From NCBI GenBank assembly GCA_964508085.1, contig CAZDTI010000054.1, positions 1 through 28,456 of the forward strand: a stretch of 28,456 nucleotides of DNA. The letters are read 5' to 3'. Source of the stretch: CALGLS01 sp964508085 (GTDB lineage: Bacteria > Bacteroidota > Bacteroidia > Chitinophagales > Saprospiraceae). Below, one piece after another: positions 15,643 through 23,900 of the stretch (positions are counted from its first letter, which is position 1; the number at the start of each line of letters is the position of its first letter). Made by a program: the position numbers and the translations under genes. The notes under the pieces are model-generated. The model saw only the letters and a list, made by a program, of their open reading frames with translations, had not been told where the DNA came from and ran no database searches.

Positions 15643-15767
15643 TACTCGTAAAAGACGGGGGGATGAATACGATAGCTGAATTCATCAGGATCAATGACAG
15701 AGATTCAGACATATATTAACGCAGACATAGCAAAAAACTATAAACATACTCATTAAGTAAAGCCGAA
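15643..15767. other. Spacer within the plus operon
   Basis: This 125-bp gap has no operator copy and no clear -7 box. It contains a 7-bp stem, GATGAAT (15662-15668) with ATTCATC (15680-15686), and two CAGACATA copies about 20 bp apart. The downstream genes are probably transcribed by read-through from the 13.1 kb promoter, possibly with partial attenuation. Confidence 0.35.
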
Positions 15768-17213
15768 ATGAATAAGCAAGTCAAACAAAAAGAATCTCAA
15801 TTAAAATGGATCATTTTAGATGACGAAAGCCACAAGACAAAATATTTCGTTGATGTGATTTTTGAATGTTGTCCACGTGATAAGGTAACATGGTTACATA
15901 CAGGGAACATAGACCATAAGAAAAAGAAAGATTTTGAATTTCTTGAGAATTTTAAAAATTTTAAAAACATTGAGTACAAATTTTTAAAAACGGTTCTTGA
16001 TTTTGAAAGATATTTTGATGCCGAAATAGAAGGAGAACTTATTCTATTAATGGATATTCATTCCCCTTTATTTCAAAACAAGGTTTTGCCAAATGAAATT
16101 CCAATTTTATTGAAAAAAGCGAGAAGCTTTATGGACTTTCACGCTAATAAATTGTTAGTGTTGTCCACTGGAGCTGCAAAACCAACGAACTGGGCAAATG
16201 CAATTAGTAAGGATGACGATAGGATAATACGGAATACCTTTAAGGAAATTGATTTTGTAAATACTGTAGAAGAAGATTGTAAGAATACAGTTATTCATGC
16301 TATTGAAGAATGGATTAGGAAATATGAATACGCACATAAGTTGGATGATTTTTTCTCTTCTCTAGATCGATTGAATAATGAAGATTGCCATAATAACTTT
16401 TATAAACGAAGAATTAGATCTGAAGATCTTGAACGATTGTGGCACAAAAAATATGATTTACCAATGCAAATTGGCTGCTTGATTGATTTGCTTCAATATG
16501 ATAAAAAAAAGTTTCTGGAAGATTTTAAAATTATAATTGATTTTGGAGAGGAACAACGGATTAATGAGTCGCATCTTTTTTTTGATTGTCTAAAATACTT
16601 TGGACCCTCGGATGGAAATTCAATTAGTTTATTAGCTACTATTGTAATTGCATGGAGTGCTTATAACCAGATATTTAGAGATGGGGAAGGTGATGAAATC
16701 TTTAAAAAATGTATTCAAGAAATAGAAGAAAACCCTAAACAGTACAATACGGCCTTAATTGTAAGAGCTAGCTCTATTGTGCCTCCACAGAGTAATGCAG
16801 TTATTCGCGAATCTGCAAAGTCTTTGTTTGAAATGTTCTTAAAGTTATTCAAATCAAAAAACTGGACAGACAATTTATTTTCTATTTCTATAAGCAATAA
16901 AGCCTTAGTTTTTGAATTGAAGAATGTCGACTTTATCGCTTTGGCGGATAAACTTCAAAGGGAATACAAAAAAAGATATTTTCAAAAATATAGAGATTTA
17001 GGACGAACCAGTCTTTATATGAAATCAGGTAGAAATAGGCGAAAGGGAAAACAGCGAGGAGGAGGGGATACCTCAAGAAGTATTCTTAATTTTACGGAAT
17101 ATGCAACTTATTGTGATGAGTTTTTAGAGGGGGAATTAATTTGCGGTTCTATGTATCCATTTAAAATTCAATCCGCGAGCCAGAGAATACAATTAATTTT
17201 CGGATATGCATGA
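15768..17213 (+). CDS. Receiver-domain protein with unrecognised C-terminal part
   Basis: This protein has 481 aa. The N-terminal domain (about 12-185) is a divergent response-regulator receiver with a long insertion: acidic pocket D18/D19 in 'IILDDE', likely phosphoacceptor D96 in 'LILLMDIHSP', S133/T134 in 'LLVLSTGAAK', and a possible lysine K159. Phosphorylation is therefore plausible. The middle (190-330) is helical. The C-terminal part (about 340-481) has a pattern like a worn-down GHKL ATPase: 'NAVIRESAKSLFEMFLKLF', strands 'SISISNKALVFELKN', a Gly-rich 'RGGGDTSRSILNF' and a last strand 'RIQLIFGY'. The N-box Asn is not seen. It belongs to the 830-481-218-674 operon and overlaps the next gene by 8 bp. 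Confidence 0.65.
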   Translation: MNKQVKQKESQLKWIILDDESHKTKYFVDVIFECCPRDKVTWLHTGNIDHKKKKDFEFLENFKNFKNIEYKFLKTVLDFERYFDAEIEGELILLMDIHSPLFQNKVLPNEIPILLKKARSFMDFHANKLLVLSTGAAKPTNWANAISKDDDRIIRNTFKEIDFVNTVEEDCKNTVIHAIEEWIRKYEYAHKLDDFFSSLDRLNNEDCHNNFYKRRIRSEDLERLWHKKYDLPMQIGCLIDLLQYDKKKFLEDFKIIIDFGEEQRINESHLFFDCLKYFGPSDGNSISLLATIVIAWSAYNQIFRDGEGDEIFKKCIQEIEENPKQYNTALIVRASSIVPPQSNAVIRESAKSLFEMFLKLFKSKNWTDNLFSISISNKALVFELKNVDFIALADKLQREYKKRYFQKYRDLGRTSLYMKSGRNRRKGKQRGGGDTSRSILNFTEYATYCDEFLEGELICGSMYPFKIQSASQRIQLIFGYA

Positions 17214-17862
17214 TAACAAACCCTCCATATTATTTGTTGATAGTAATCCACGAAGAAGAAAAAAACTTAGCGGCTTGTTTTCCACTGTTGGGCAATGTTA
17301 TTATTGGGATTTTATAAATATGTGTATTTGTACAGATCAAAACTTGGCGAAAGAAATTCTAAAGTTTGACATCTTATTTTTGCATCATACTGATCGGAAC
17401 TCTTTTTCTCAAGAATTGAAAATAGATTTCACGCTTTGGTACTCTGGGAGTAAAGGATTTAAGAAAGACGTGCCAGAAAATGAATGCCAGTTTACAAGGA
17501 CAATATTCGAAGGCAGTCTTCTGTCTGAAGAGGAGGTGGAATTAATTATGGATTATTATTATAAGCGTAAAATTGGATTTGAAAATAATTCGGAACCCGA
17601 TTATTTTAAAAAAATTAAACCAGTTTTTCTAAAGACTTTAAAAGAAAATAATGAAGCAGCATTATTACTATTATTACAAATTGGAGACCCATCGAAAGTT
17701 AATTGGGATACGATATCGCTACCAGAAGAATTAAATCATTTTTATGAAGATTGGCAATACTTCTGTAGAGAAGTTAAAAAAAATAGTATGCCTAATGCCA
17801 AGAGAAGTCAACGCTATAAGGAGTTATTCATTTATCTTAGAAAAACCATGTTAAATGAATAA
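17206..17862 (+). CDS. Pseudo-receiver protein lacking the phosphoacceptor
   Basis: This protein has 218 aa. Residues about 6-85 follow the receiver pattern: 'SILFVDSNPRRRKKLSGLF' with only D12 in the acidic pocket, then 'DILFLHHTDRN', where histidines (H60/H61) stand in for the phospho-Asp, and 'FTLWYSGSKGF' with S80 in the S/T strand. It is therefore likely a non-phosphorylatable pseudo-receiver acting by protein contact. The rest (about 105-218) is helical and acidic/basic mixed without a recognised DNA-binding domain. It overlaps its neighbours by 8 bp on both sides (17206-17213 and 17855-17862), a sign of tight translational coupling within the operon. Confidence 0.6.
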   Translation: MHDNKPSILFVDSNPRRRKKLSGLFSTVGQCYYWDFINMCICTDQNLAKEILKFDILFLHHTDRNSFSQELKIDFTLWYSGSKGFKKDVPENECQFTRTIFEGSLLSEEEVELIMDYYYKRKIGFENNSEPDYFKKIKPVFLKTLKENNEAALLLLLQIGDPSKVNWDTISLPEELNHFYEDWQYFCREVKKNSMPNAKRSQRYKELFIYLRKTMLNE

Positions 17863-19879
17863 GAAAAGTAAAAACATATTAATTCTGGTTGTCTGTTGTA
17901 CCAAAGAACTAAAATTTGAATTCGATGAAATCTTAGAGACTATAACAATTCCCTTTGAGGTAAGATACGTTCTAGACGCTACTGAGTTTCTTCAGCTTTT
18001 AAATGAAGAAAAGAAAGTAGATAAGATTGATCATTGTTTTTTCTTGGCAGAAATTGATTGGAATAAAGACTTATCAATAACCTCTTTTCAAGGCTTTGAT
18101 GTTGCGAATAAATTGAGAGTTAAAGGAATAAAGTGTCCGTTTCATTTTTTTAGCCTAAGCCCAAAAGGGACTTTTTATCCGGAAGAAAAACCTCCTCTTT
18201 TTTCCTTGCTCCGAGCCAAGAGCTTTCACCATTTATATCAATTGCCATTTTCTACAAAGTTGGAAGATTTAACCTCTCAAAGAAGAATGACGAATCAATT
18301 GTGGGAGGATGTAGTAAGTAGTTTAGTTGGTGTTAGAGGGCTGATTCGCGAGGAATTACACGATCTTAAAAACGCATGTATTAATTTTTCCGATAATTTA
18401 AAACAGTTGCAGGTTATTTTTACAATATCTTTCGAAAGGTTGTCTCCAATTGTAGGAATAGAAAAAAAAGAATTACTCCTTATTAAAAAGGAATTTTGGA
18501 CCGCACTTAAATTAGAATCTCAAAAAGAAAAACAAAGCAATGTGCTATCTGTTATTGATGATTTTAGTAGTCGGATTATTTCATTGAGCCCGCCTGACTT
18601 GCACGAAGAAACTCAGGTAGTCACTACCAGCTCAAGATGGAAAGTGTTGCTTGTTGAAGACGAAGAAAACGTCAGGACTAAATTAGCAGAGGCATTCGAA
18701 CGAAATAATATTCAAGTTATTTTGGTTTCCTCTGGAGAAGAAGCATTTGTAGAGTTGGATAAAGATAAATACAATCATATCGTCGTCTTATTGTGTGATA
18801 TTAGATTATACGAAAAAACAAAAAATCAAGTCTGGCAGACTTTGCAGGGGTATGATATTATTCGAAAGGTTTATAGAGAGTATGAAAATATGATTGCCTT
18901 TTTTGTCTTGACTTCAGCTCGGAATAGAATGATGGCCTTAAAAAAGGATTTCAATTTTAATATTGTAGCAGAGTACAAGAAAGATGTAATGGGAGCCCCA
19001 GAAGCAATGAACATATTTTTAAGAAAAATCAGAGAAAAAGGAGATATAATGTTCTTTAAATCCAGAAGCCAACCCAGTGGCTTTGGTGCTTCTGCTTGGG
19101 AGAAAAAAACGATTAATTTTTATAAAGGATTAGGACAGTTTTATAGAGAACATATATCGTCTATTGATTACGAGGAAGCAGAAGAGCGAATTAACGAAAG
19201 CGTTACGAACTTTGTAAGAAACAAATCAACGGATAAAAAGTTAAATAGTTATAGAGTACAGTTGAAACCTGAGCCAAAGGTGGAAGAAGAAAGATTGAAG
19301 TTACTAGATAAGTTTAGAAGTCGCATACTGGTAGGTCGACGAATAGCCTTGTCTTTTTTTATTCAGGGTTATACACCAGATGAAATATATAAACTAATGA
19401 CAAAAAGAAAAGGGACTAAAGATACTCTGAAATTTTTATTCAATTCGACTTTAGTTCTTTCTTTCAAAACAATTTTGGCAAAGGAACAAGATGTTTTTAA
19501 AGCATTTAAATCACAGTTGCTCGAAGAAGAAATTGCATATTTGGAAACATATTTTACCTATAAAACGGATGTTCCTAAAATTAGAACAAACGAAAAAGAT
19601 AATCATATTTTAGCAAATGTTTTTGAAAATATAAAATCCTGGATAGAAAATCGACCATTACCAGTAAAAATAGAAATGAAGAATAAAGTCGAAAAACTAC
19701 TAAGCCTGAGGACAGACAAAATATCAGTAAAATCTTTTCAAGAGGATTTTAACTTAGCCAAAGAAGTAACAAACTATTATGATTTACAATTAGTCTTTAA
19801 GGAAGAAATTTTATTTGATTTAGATGATATTTATAATGAAAGCGTTAAAAGCTTTCTCAAAAAACAGATTGCTACTTGA
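17855..19879 (+). CDS. Protein with two receiver-like domains and a helical output region
   Basis: This protein has 674 aa. Residues about 7-135 look like a first, degenerate receiver ('NILILVVCC', 'IDHCFFLAEIDWN', 'CPFHFFSLSPKG'). Residues about 145-245 are helical and contain 'EELHDLKNAC' (H169), which resembles a histidine-kinase H-box. Residues about 261-395 form a canonical receiver: E268/D269/E270, phosphoacceptor D315 ('LLCDIRL'), T353/S354 ('VLTSA') and K375/K376. The remainder (about 400-674) is mostly helical with no recognised fold. A segment at about 500-515 ('GYTPDEIYKLM') resembles one in the 457-aa regulator. It is the last gene of the 830-481-218-674 operon; the 218-aa gene overlaps its start by 8 bp. 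This receiver is the best-preserved in the operon and the likeliest phosphate acceptor. Confidence 0.75.
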   Translation: MNKKSKNILILVVCCTKELKFEFDEILETITIPFEVRYVLDATEFLQLLNEEKKVDKIDHCFFLAEIDWNKDLSITSFQGFDVANKLRVKGIKCPFHFFSLSPKGTFYPEEKPPLFSLLRAKSFHHLYQLPFSTKLEDLTSQRRMTNQLWEDVVSSLVGVRGLIREELHDLKNACINFSDNLKQLQVIFTISFERLSPIVGIEKKELLLIKKEFWTALKLESQKEKQSNVLSVIDDFSSRIISLSPPDLHEETQVVTTSSRWKVLLVEDEENVRTKLAEAFERNNIQVILVSSGEEAFVELDKDKYNHIVVLLCDIRLYEKTKNQVWQTLQGYDIIRKVYREYENMIAFFVLTSARNRMMALKKDFNFNIVAEYKKDVMGAPEAMNIFLRKIREKGDIMFFKSRSQPSGFGASAWEKKTINFYKGLGQFYREHISSIDYEEAEERINESVTNFVRNKSTDKKLNSYRVQLKPEPKVEEERLKLLDKFRSRILVGRRIALSFFIQGYTPDEIYKLMTKRKGTKDTLKFLFNSTLVLSFKTILAKEQDVFKAFKSQLLEEEIAYLETYFTYKTDVPKIRTNEKDNHILANVFENIKSWIENRPLPVKIEMKNKVEKLLSLRTDKISVKSFQEDFNLAKEVTNYYDLQLVFKEEILFDLDDIYNESVKSFLKKQIAT

Positions 19880-19940
19880 TAAGAAAAAACGAGGTAGAGC
19901 GCTAAAAGCACTTAGAAATATTATTCGTAGGAACACTTTT

Positions 19941-19968
19941 GGTAACGCTTGCTAACTTGTGATAACTT
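19941..19968 (+). promoter_or_regulatory. Tandem GnTAAC operator, copy 3 (three half-sites)
   Basis: Half-sites GGTAAC, GCTAAC and GATAAC begin at 19941, 19951 and 19961, an exact 10-bp period. The last two, with TTGCTAACTT-N-TG-n-TAACTT, match operator copies 1 and 2. A -7-like TACATTGC (19978-19985) follows after 9 nt. It should control the 254-aa gene starting at 20016. A GCTAAAAGCAC at 19901-19911 resembles 12985-12995. Confidence 0.75.
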
Positions 19969-20015
19969 GATTCAAATTACATTGCAGTAATTAATCACCC
20001 CCTAAATCACAAGCA

Positions 20016-20780
20016 ATGAATATCGAAACTATAGCTATCCTCGGTTTTTTAGGAATGTTTGCGACTGCATTATTTGTCAAAATGTTTATTGAAATTTTAA
20101 AGCAATTAATATACCTTATTGCTGTTGTATTACTACTAGGGACAGGATTTTATTTTGTAAATGGAATAGGTGAAAAGCAGATCGTAGACACGATTCAATA
20201 TGACAGAAATAATTCTAATTCGGAATTGCCTTCGCAAAGAACTTCTGGTGATTTAAAAATGTCAAAATTTTTGAATGAATCAAGAAGCCAATTAGAAGAA
20301 AAAAGGGAGTTGCATATTCATATTCATTTTGAAGAAGATAAGCCGATTCTAGAGGAGAAAGTTGTCAACCAGAAACCTTTTTTAAAAGTATCTAACAAAA
20401 GTATTTTAAGTGAAGTTAAAATGAAAAATAAGTCTTATCAAGAAGATTTATTCTGTGGAGATATGAAATTGACTAGAGCCAGATTTGTGATTGTTGAAAG
20501 TTTTTGTGCCGATTTAGAATGTGCGAAAGAGAGAGCGCAGTTGTTAAAAGCGAACGGCTTTAAAAGGACGCATTACTTTTCGACTTCCTGTTACGAATCA
20601 GAAATAGAAGAAGAAGGCTTTTTGATTGTGTTGGATCGCCCATTTCAATCATTAGCTTCAGCAGAAGAGAAACTTAAAGCTTGTACGTTTAATTGGTATA
20701 GTGCAGATCTAGGGACATGGGAGTTGCAAGTGTACAATATCAAACCTAAAAGAGATATGAATAACCTTACTTATAACTAG
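20016..20780 (+). CDS. Inner-membrane protein with SPOR-like periplasmic domain
   Basis: This protein has 254 aa. Two hydrophobic helices (about 6-26 and 30-50) anchor it; the linker (55-145) is polar. The C-terminal domain (about 155-242) has the beta-alpha-beta pattern of a SPOR domain: 'RFVIVESF', then the helix 'CAKERAQLLKANGF', then 'EEGFLIVLDRPFQSLASAEEKLKAC'. SPOR domains bind denuded peptidoglycan. It differs from standard SPOR in carrying five cysteines (C147, C164, C169, C192, C223), suggesting disulfides and hence a periplasmic location. It has its own operator copy 48 bp upstream, so it is a separately regulated member of the cluster's regulon. SPOR-like is inference from pattern only. 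Confidence 0.6.
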   Translation: MNIETIAILGFLGMFATALFVKMFIEILKQLIYLIAVVLLLGTGFYFVNGIGEKQIVDTIQYDRNNSNSELPSQRTSGDLKMSKFLNESRSQLEEKRELHIHIHFEEDKPILEEKVVNQKPFLKVSNKSILSEVKMKNKSYQEDLFCGDMKLTRARFVIVESFCADLECAKERAQLLKANGFKRTHYFSTSCYESEIEEEGFLIVLDRPFQSLASAEEKLKACTFNWYSADLGTWELQVYNIKPKRDMNNLTYN

Positions 20781-20811
20781 TTTGTAAATTTAATAATCAA
20801 TGCTTGCTTAC

Positions 20812-20842
20812 TTTGTAAAGTACATAGAAAATATTATATTTG
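20812..20842 (+). promoter_or_regulatory. Promoter of the sensor-kinase operon
   Basis: TTTG at 20812-20815 and TATATTTG at 20835-20842 are separated by 19 nt, a full match to the Bacteroidota -33/-7 promoter. No GCTAAC operator is present, so this unit appears constitutive or differently controlled. The expected leader is about 150 nt. A small inverted repeat (CCTATT-N5-AATAGG, 20899-20915) lies in it. Confidence 0.7.
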
Positions 20843-20998
20843 GTAAATGTCTTAAATCTCCACTTGGTAAAAGCATTTGCTCTAGCAGTATTTGTTTGCC
20901 TATTATAAAAATAGGTCATAGTGATTTATGCTTTTATTATATGATATTATTGTGTATGGTATAACCAAAGTGCCTTGTCTTTGGCTTTTGAAGATATT

Positions 20999-23900
20999 AT
21001 GATTGTAACGACTTATCGTACATACAGGCCAAATGAATTTCGATTATTCTGTCTTTGTCAAAGATGGAAAGCTTTTCTATTGTTTGTCAGTTTATTTTTT
21101 TATTTGAACAGTGGTGTTTGTCAATTACAAGCCCCTCGATTTGATCATGCATATGCCAATCTTCCTAATGTTGTGCAGCACTCCGTAAATGTTATTACAC
21201 AAGATTCTCTAGGTTTTCTTTGGGTGGGGACTCAAAAGGGTATTTGTAAATTTGAAGGGCAAAATGCGAAGTGCTATGATCGATCAACTCATGCGATTGG
21301 GGGCAATATGATACGTAGCATCGTGCAAGATGAAAAAATGAACTTATGGGTAGGGACTGATAAAGGGGGATTAAGTCGCTTTAACTATTTAAAAGAAAAG
21401 TTTGATTTAAATTTAAATGTAGAAGAAGATTTGAGAAGTAATTCGATTACGGCTTTGTTTTATGAAAAGGGTAGCCCTAGCGGAAAACTATGGATTGGAA
21501 CAAAGGAAGGCTTAGATTATTGGGATGGCCAAAAGGTATACCAGTATAGAAAAACGAATAAACCAGTCTTGAAGATATTTCCATTCCACAATTATGGATT
21601 ATGTTATTTAACAAAAGATGGTGTTTTTAGAGTTGAAGGAGATACTATTGAGAAGATTCCTTTACTTACGGGGAATGGAAGTATTAAGAGTGTTTATATC
21701 ATTTCAAAAAACCATTTAATATTCGGTACGACTAAAGGGCGTATTTATGTTTATAAAAATAGCTTGCCATTAATTATCACCCCTCAGATAAGTTTAGATA
21801 CGCCAATAAATACAATCTCAGTTGATTACAAGGGTCGTTATTGGCTTGGAACAGCAAAGGGCATTTCAATTTTTTATGAGGATACTACTATTCAAGTTAG
21901 AAAAAAATTATGTGACACTAGGAGTTTACGTAATAATGATGTTCGATATATTTATCGAGATCAAAATGACGGGATGTGGGTAGGTACTTTTTCAGGATCT
22001 GTTTCAAAGTTTGACGAAAGGAAAGAATTGTTTCATATGGCGATATTCAGACAGCCAGATCGTAATAATGAGATAAGCTGCTTTGGTGATGAATTTATTT
22101 GGTCAATCTCCGAAGAAACAAATGGAAATATAATACTAGGTACAAAAGGTGAAGGGTTATTGATATATAACCCTTCAACGAATAAATATCAAGCGGAGAA
22201 AAAGTTTGAGGGATATGAAATTTTGTGCCTTTTTAAAGATAGCCAAGGGACTTTGTGGATTAGCGCGAAAGATGCGGAGTTAAAGACCCAATTTTATCAA
22301 AAAAAGAAAAACAAAGATTATGTATATTTAGGAGCCGATTGGGAAAGTCTAACGATCCGTAGAATAACGGAGTATAAAGATGGAATTATTTTACTTGGAA
22401 CGACAGACGAAGGTATTTTCAAAATTAATCAAGACGGTGAAATAGAGGGGCATTCTACTTCAGAAATTGGAAATTTAAATAAAAATAATGTTTATTCATT
22501 GTTAGTTCAAGGTGAAACTCTATGGGTCGGAACTTATGGTGGAGGTTTAAATAAAGTTTCACTAAGTAATTTTGATACAACTGCCTTCAATTGTGATATA
22601 CTAAACTCAAGAACGAAGAAAAAATTTGATAATGCGAAAGTACTTTGCCTGGCACAAAGTAATTCTTCAGATTCTATATTATGGATAGGTACTTCCGGTG
22701 ATGGCATGTTTCGTTTTAATACGAAAAATAATGAACTTGTTACGGTGCTAAACACGAGTAATGGACTTCCTGACGATGTTATCTATACAATGGTTATAGA
22801 CGCTAAGGATCGATTATGGTTTAGTACGACTAATGGAATTAGTTATATATCGAACTGTTCGTCTCCTGAATTTTCCGTTTCTAATGACCATTTCACCATT
22901 TTTGATGGTTTACAAAATTTAGAATTTAATGCAGGTGCTGCTCATTATGATGTGCAGCACAATTTAATTTACATGGGAGGAATATCAGGGTTTAATTATT
23001 TTTCTCCAGATACAGTTGTTAGTACGTATGCACATAATTTAGAGATTCGAGTTGTTGAGATGAAATTGAAGAATCAAAAACTAAGGGTTAAGACTCCGAA
23101 TACTAATTTGAGATATGAGTTACCTAAGCCAGTATCTACCGTGGATGAGATTAATCTTTTTACTTCAGATCTTCCTATAACACTTACATTGACTTCTTTA
23201 GATTATTGTGCTCCATTAACGCCAAATTTTCGAGCTATTGTAGAATGTGATAATCGGTTGGATACTTTTAAGCTCGAAGAAAATGAATTCATTTTCAGCC
23301 TAAATGATTTTCTACTTAATAAATATAATTTTATAAGTAAAAATGAAAAAGAATATAAAATTAAATTTGAAGTGAATTTTAGTCGAAACGGGAATTGGCA
23401 CTCTTCTTCAAAATCTCAAAAAATAAATCTAGTAGTAAGCAAAACGTTATGGGAAATATTATTTCCTTGGTTAGCGTTGATAGGTCTTTTAATTACATTG
23501 GCTGTCTTTTTTCATATGGCTAAAGACAAACTAGTGAGAGAACAAGAAGTCAGAAAACAATATCAACAAAAAGCAGGTGCCTTCGATGATTTGTTCCCAT
23601 TTAGTAAAGACATTTCAACAATTCAAAATACAATTGATATTTGTAAGAAGACAGGAGAACGCTTAATAAAACAATATGATTTTGATTATGTTGGCTTTGC
23701 CCTTGCAGATTACTTACTGAATGAAGTTCGCTTGGAATATGTTGTTGTGAATCCCAATAAGAAAGAAAAATTAGATGTTATAAATAAAAATAAAAAACAA
23801 TGGCAAAAAGATTCAAAATACCCATTTGAAGATAAAGATATTTTAAGCGCAGTACTTTTAAATAGTTTGCCTGAAAAATTCAATAAAGGTTTTAACGGCT

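Noticed and set aside
20975..20998. TTG start for the giant kinase
   Set aside because: The ATG at 20999 still gives a basic region plus signal peptide, and ATG is the far commoner start.
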